Assembly (NCBI GenBank): GCA_946478775.1
Contig: CAMLDR010000008.1
Span: 1 to 52,259, forward strand
Length of the DNA stretch: 52,259 bases
Origin: an uncultured Flavobacteriales bacterium
GTDB lineage: Bacteria > Bacteroidota > Bacteroidia > Flavobacteriales > Crocinitomicaceae
Direction: 5' to 3'
In this document: piece after piece, positions 50,516-52,259 of the stretch
Layout of the letters: every line of letters starts with the position of its first letter
Position numbering within the stretch: position 1 is the first letter of the stretch
Position numbers and translations under genes: made by a program
The notes under the pieces: generated by a model
The model's database searches: none
Told to the model about the DNA's origin: nothing
What the model saw: the letters and a program-made list of their open reading frames with translations, nothing else

Positions 50516-51769
50516 ATGAAACGGATTGTTATTTTATTTCTATGCTTCACTTTCAACTCTTACTGCCAGGACACTGCGTATAACCATTTCTCTGTAGATG
50601 CTGAATTCGGGCTCAATAATCCCGTTTATCCCATGACACAAACTTACGATGCTGCCACGCTTAATTTATGGCATGTTGGGCTGGGTGTCAGGTACGCAAT
50701 CAATACCAAGTTCGGACTGCGCCTCAGCGGCGCTTACGATAACCTGAGGGAACGCGCGGGCACACCTGATTTTTCGTCGGAATATTACCGGGTATCTTTG
50801 GAAGGTGTTGCTAACCTGGGGAATATGATGGATTTCAAGGAATGGACAAAACGGATCGGGCTGCTCTTTCACTTAGGAGTTGGTTACGCTGCTTTGGACG
50901 GAAGACTGATTGCTCCGGACCATATCTTTCACGGAATTGTAGGGTTCACTCCCCAGATTCGTTTGTCTCAGCGCTTCAGTATTAACGTGGATGCGTCAAT
51001 TCTTGCAAACATCTACCAGGATTATGCTTATGATCTCAATTCTACCCGCAATTCACGCGGAATAGATGCTTATTTGGTAAACCTCTCCGTGGGGCTGCAA
51101 TACAACTTCGGACGTAAACCCCATGCAGACTGGGTATTGGTGCCGAATAAGAACGTGGAACTTCAAAACCTGCAGCAACGAGTGGAAAAACTGGAAGAAC
51201 AGCAGCGTGATGACGACCACGACGGTGTTGCGAACTGGCTCGACGAAGAACCGGCAACCCCTGCAGGAATGCTGGTAGATACGAAAGGACGCACCGCAGC
51301 ACCGCGTGACAGTGATGGCGACAACATTCCGGATGATGCGGATGACTGTCCGTTTGAAAAGGGTGAACCGGGAATGAAAGGATGTCCGGAACGCTCAGGA
51401 AATCTTTCAACGGACAACAGCAAAGAAGTGATTGCAATGATTGAACAAAGTGAAGTGAAGTTTGAAACCGACAAGTCGGATATGAGCCCTTCTTACAAGC
51501 AGCTGCTGAAAGCGATCTCCACAGTTATGAAGAACAACCCATCGTATAAGCTTCATATTATAGGACACGCAGATGACAGGGCTTCTCAGGAATACAACCT
51601 GGCACTTTCGAAGGAACGTGCTGAGGCTGCAAAAGCGTATTTAGTGACTCAGGGAATTTCAGCAGACCGCTTAACAACGGAAGGACGTGGTGAAACCCAA
51701 CTGAAGAATCCACTTAGAACCTTAGAAGCACGCGCCGAAAACAGACGCATTCAATTCGATGTACGATAA
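50516..51769 (+). CDS. OmpA-family outer-membrane protein with thrombospondin-type-3 repeats
   Basis: The 417-residue protein has a signal peptide (MKRIVILFLCFTFNSYC), an N-terminal beta-barrel (about 20-205, aromatic-rich alternating strands), a short coiled coil, calcium-binding TSP3 repeats (DSDGDNIPDDADDCPFEKGEPGMKGCP, about 265-290), and an OmpA C-terminal domain (LHIIGHADDRASQEYNLALSKERAEAAKAYL...ENRRIQFDVR), which binds peptidoglycan. It should anchor the outer membrane to the cell wall; the barrel could be a pore. The typical D and R of the diaminopimelate pocket appear in ADDRAS and ARAENRR. Confidence 0.9.
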   Translation: MKRIVILFLCFTFNSYCQDTAYNHFSVDAEFGLNNPVYPMTQTYDAATLNLWHVGLGVRYAINTKFGLRLSGAYDNLRERAGTPDFSSEYYRVSLEGVANLGNMMDFKEWTKRIGLLFHLGVGYAALDGRLIAPDHIFHGIVGFTPQIRLSQRFSINVDASILANIYQDYAYDLNSTRNSRGIDAYLVNLSVGLQYNFGRKPHADWVLVPNKNVELQNLQQRVEKLEEQQRDDDHDGVANWLDEEPATPAGMLVDTKGRTAAPRDSDGDNIPDDADDCPFEKGEPGMKGCPERSGNLSTDNSKEVIAMIEQSEVKFETDKSDMSPSYKQLLKAISTVMKNNPSYKLHIIGHADDRASQEYNLALSKERAEAAKAYLVTQGISADRLTTEGRGETQLKNPLRTLEARAENRRIQFDVR

Positions 51770-51787
51770 TCCGGAGTATTCAACACA

Positions 51788-51805
51788 GTTCGAGAATTCT
51801 CGAAC
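51788..51805. repeat. Perfect 18-base palindrome
   Basis: GTTCGAGAATTCTCGAAC is a perfect palindrome just after the OmpA stop codon. It could serve as part of the OmpA transcript end or as a binding site; no T-run follows. Confidence 0.7.
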
Positions 51806-51867
51806 CTCCGAACTTGTCCTGACAAAATTTATTGATGTACAGATCATCCATATCAAAAGTGTTCAAC

Positions 51868-51907
51868 AAAGTTCGGGATTACTGCAATTATCAGAATCCC
51901 GAACTTT
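51868..51907. terminator. Strong hairpin between convergent genes
   Basis: AAAGTTCGGGATT (51868-51880) pairs perfectly over 13 bp with 51895-51907 around a 14-base loop. On the plus strand TTTTTATT follows a few bases on. It lies between the OmpA gene and the convergent oxidoreductase gene ending at 51915 and can terminate both. Confidence 0.65.
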
Positions 51908-51914
51908 CCAATTT

Positions 51915-52259
51915 TTATTCTGAACTTAACTCCTTTAGTTTCCCCAATGCAGTAGGGATCAGTTCCGATACCGTGGGATGCAGTACAACCGTGTCTCGAA
52001 GAGCTGTGTAGGAAATTCCGGAAACCATCAGGTTCAGGATACCTGAAATGATCTCATCGCCTCCAACTCCCAATACGGATGCACCCACTATTTTGTCATT
52101 TCCATTTACCAAAATCCGCATAAAGCCTTTCGTTTCTCCTTTTTCAACTGCCCGGCCTATTTCCGACATTTCCATGTACGCTTCCCAGACTTTCAATCCT
52201 TTCTCCAAAGCTTCTTTTTTCGTCATACCTGCTCTGCCAAGCGGCGGATCGATAAAGAG
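51915..52259 (-). CDS. Pyridine nucleotide-disulfide oxidoreductase, C-terminal part (N-terminus outside window)
   Basis: The frame runs to the right edge. The visible 114 residues begin LFIDPPLGRAGMTKKEA and contain the dimerisation domain of the lipoyl-dehydrogenase/mercuric-reductase family (IVGASVLGVGGDEIISGILNLM, TVVLHPTVSELIPT). His in HPTVSE is the general acid/base used across this family. The N-terminal FAD and NAD domains and the redox Cys pair lie outside the window, so the exact member (mercuric-reductase-like or other) cannot be told. An internal ATG at 52226 is not the start. Confidence 0.85.
   Translation of the reverse strand, partial: LFIDPPLGRAGMTKKEALEKGLKVWEAYMEMSEIGRAVEKGETKGFMRILVNGNDKIVGASVLGVGGDEIISGILNLMVSGISYTALRDTVVLHPTVSELIPTALGKLKELSSE

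Noticed and set aside
51788..51805. GTTCGA palindrome as a tRNA T-arm
   Set aside because: No acceptor, D or anticodon stems surround it.
1..52259. CRISPR array, insertion sequence, tRNA or rRNA
   Set aside because: No regular spaced repeats, no transposase frame and no cloverleaf or rRNA signature were seen on either strand.

Overview
The window looks like a chromosomal segment of a free-living Bacteroidota, most likely Flavobacteriales of the Fluviicola/Crocinitomicaceae kind. This rests on five secreted proteins ending in type IX secretion (T9SS) sorting domains, -7 promoter boxes of the form TAnnTTTG, little use of Shine-Dalgarno sites, and many family-typical genes (DUF4256, DUF1761, GxxExxY, ArsR-SRPBCC-DoxX sets). 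The taxonomic call is inference from protein style; no rRNA is present. I see no tRNA, rRNA, CRISPR array, insertion sequence or prophage.

Layout. 1-6.4 kb: a partial MauE/DoxX-type membrane protein, an ergothioneine operon (DUF427-egtB-egtD), a membrane SpoIIE-type phosphatase, a pirin and a small GNAT protein. 6.4-16 kb: a PhnA-like protein, a large T9SS adhesin-like protein, a lipoprotein, a secreted GH5 glucanase, a hotdog thioesterase, a cobalamin riboswitch in front of a tiny cysteine-rich CWC protein, and two secreted proteins of unknown or vWA type. 15.8-18.7 kb and 27.6-29.0 kb: two paralogous stress-type operons, each an ArsR repressor followed by SRPBCC proteins and a DoxX-like membrane protein. 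18.7-27.6 kb: small membrane proteins, a secreted PEP-synthase-like protein, YdeI and DUF1761 proteins, a transmembrane winged-helix regulator, a quinone reductase/Crp pair, DUF4256 and a broken YdeI-family gene. 29-40.8 kb: a B12-type radical SAM protein, GxxExxY between inverted repeats, a PAS histidine kinase, a secreted esterase, a hyaluronan-synthase-like GT2, a DinB gene split by a stop codon, an XRE-pentapeptide fusion, DUF2200, a T9SS protein and a CMP-sugar-synthetase-like protein.

40.8-47.3 kb is the most exciting region: four tightly packed minus-strand genes encoding an Sfp-type phosphopantetheinyl transferase, a FAAL-ACP-thioester reductase megaenzyme, a cytochrome P450 and a fatty-acid desaturase. 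Together they can load a fatty acid on a carrier protein, activate that carrier, desaturate and oxidise the chain, and release it reductively as aldehyde or alcohol. A PAP2/Aur1-like phosphatase is transcribed divergently from it. The window ends with a repeat-rich secreted protein, an OmpA-family protein and the C-terminal end of a disulfide oxidoreductase.

Two RNA or regulatory points are new relative to gene content: the B12 riboswitch with its promoter upstream of the CWC gene, and paired operator-like repeats in front of the two ArsR genes and the XRE gene. Several intergenic gaps contain inverted pairs of recurring words, which look like a dispersed small-repeat layer of this genome.
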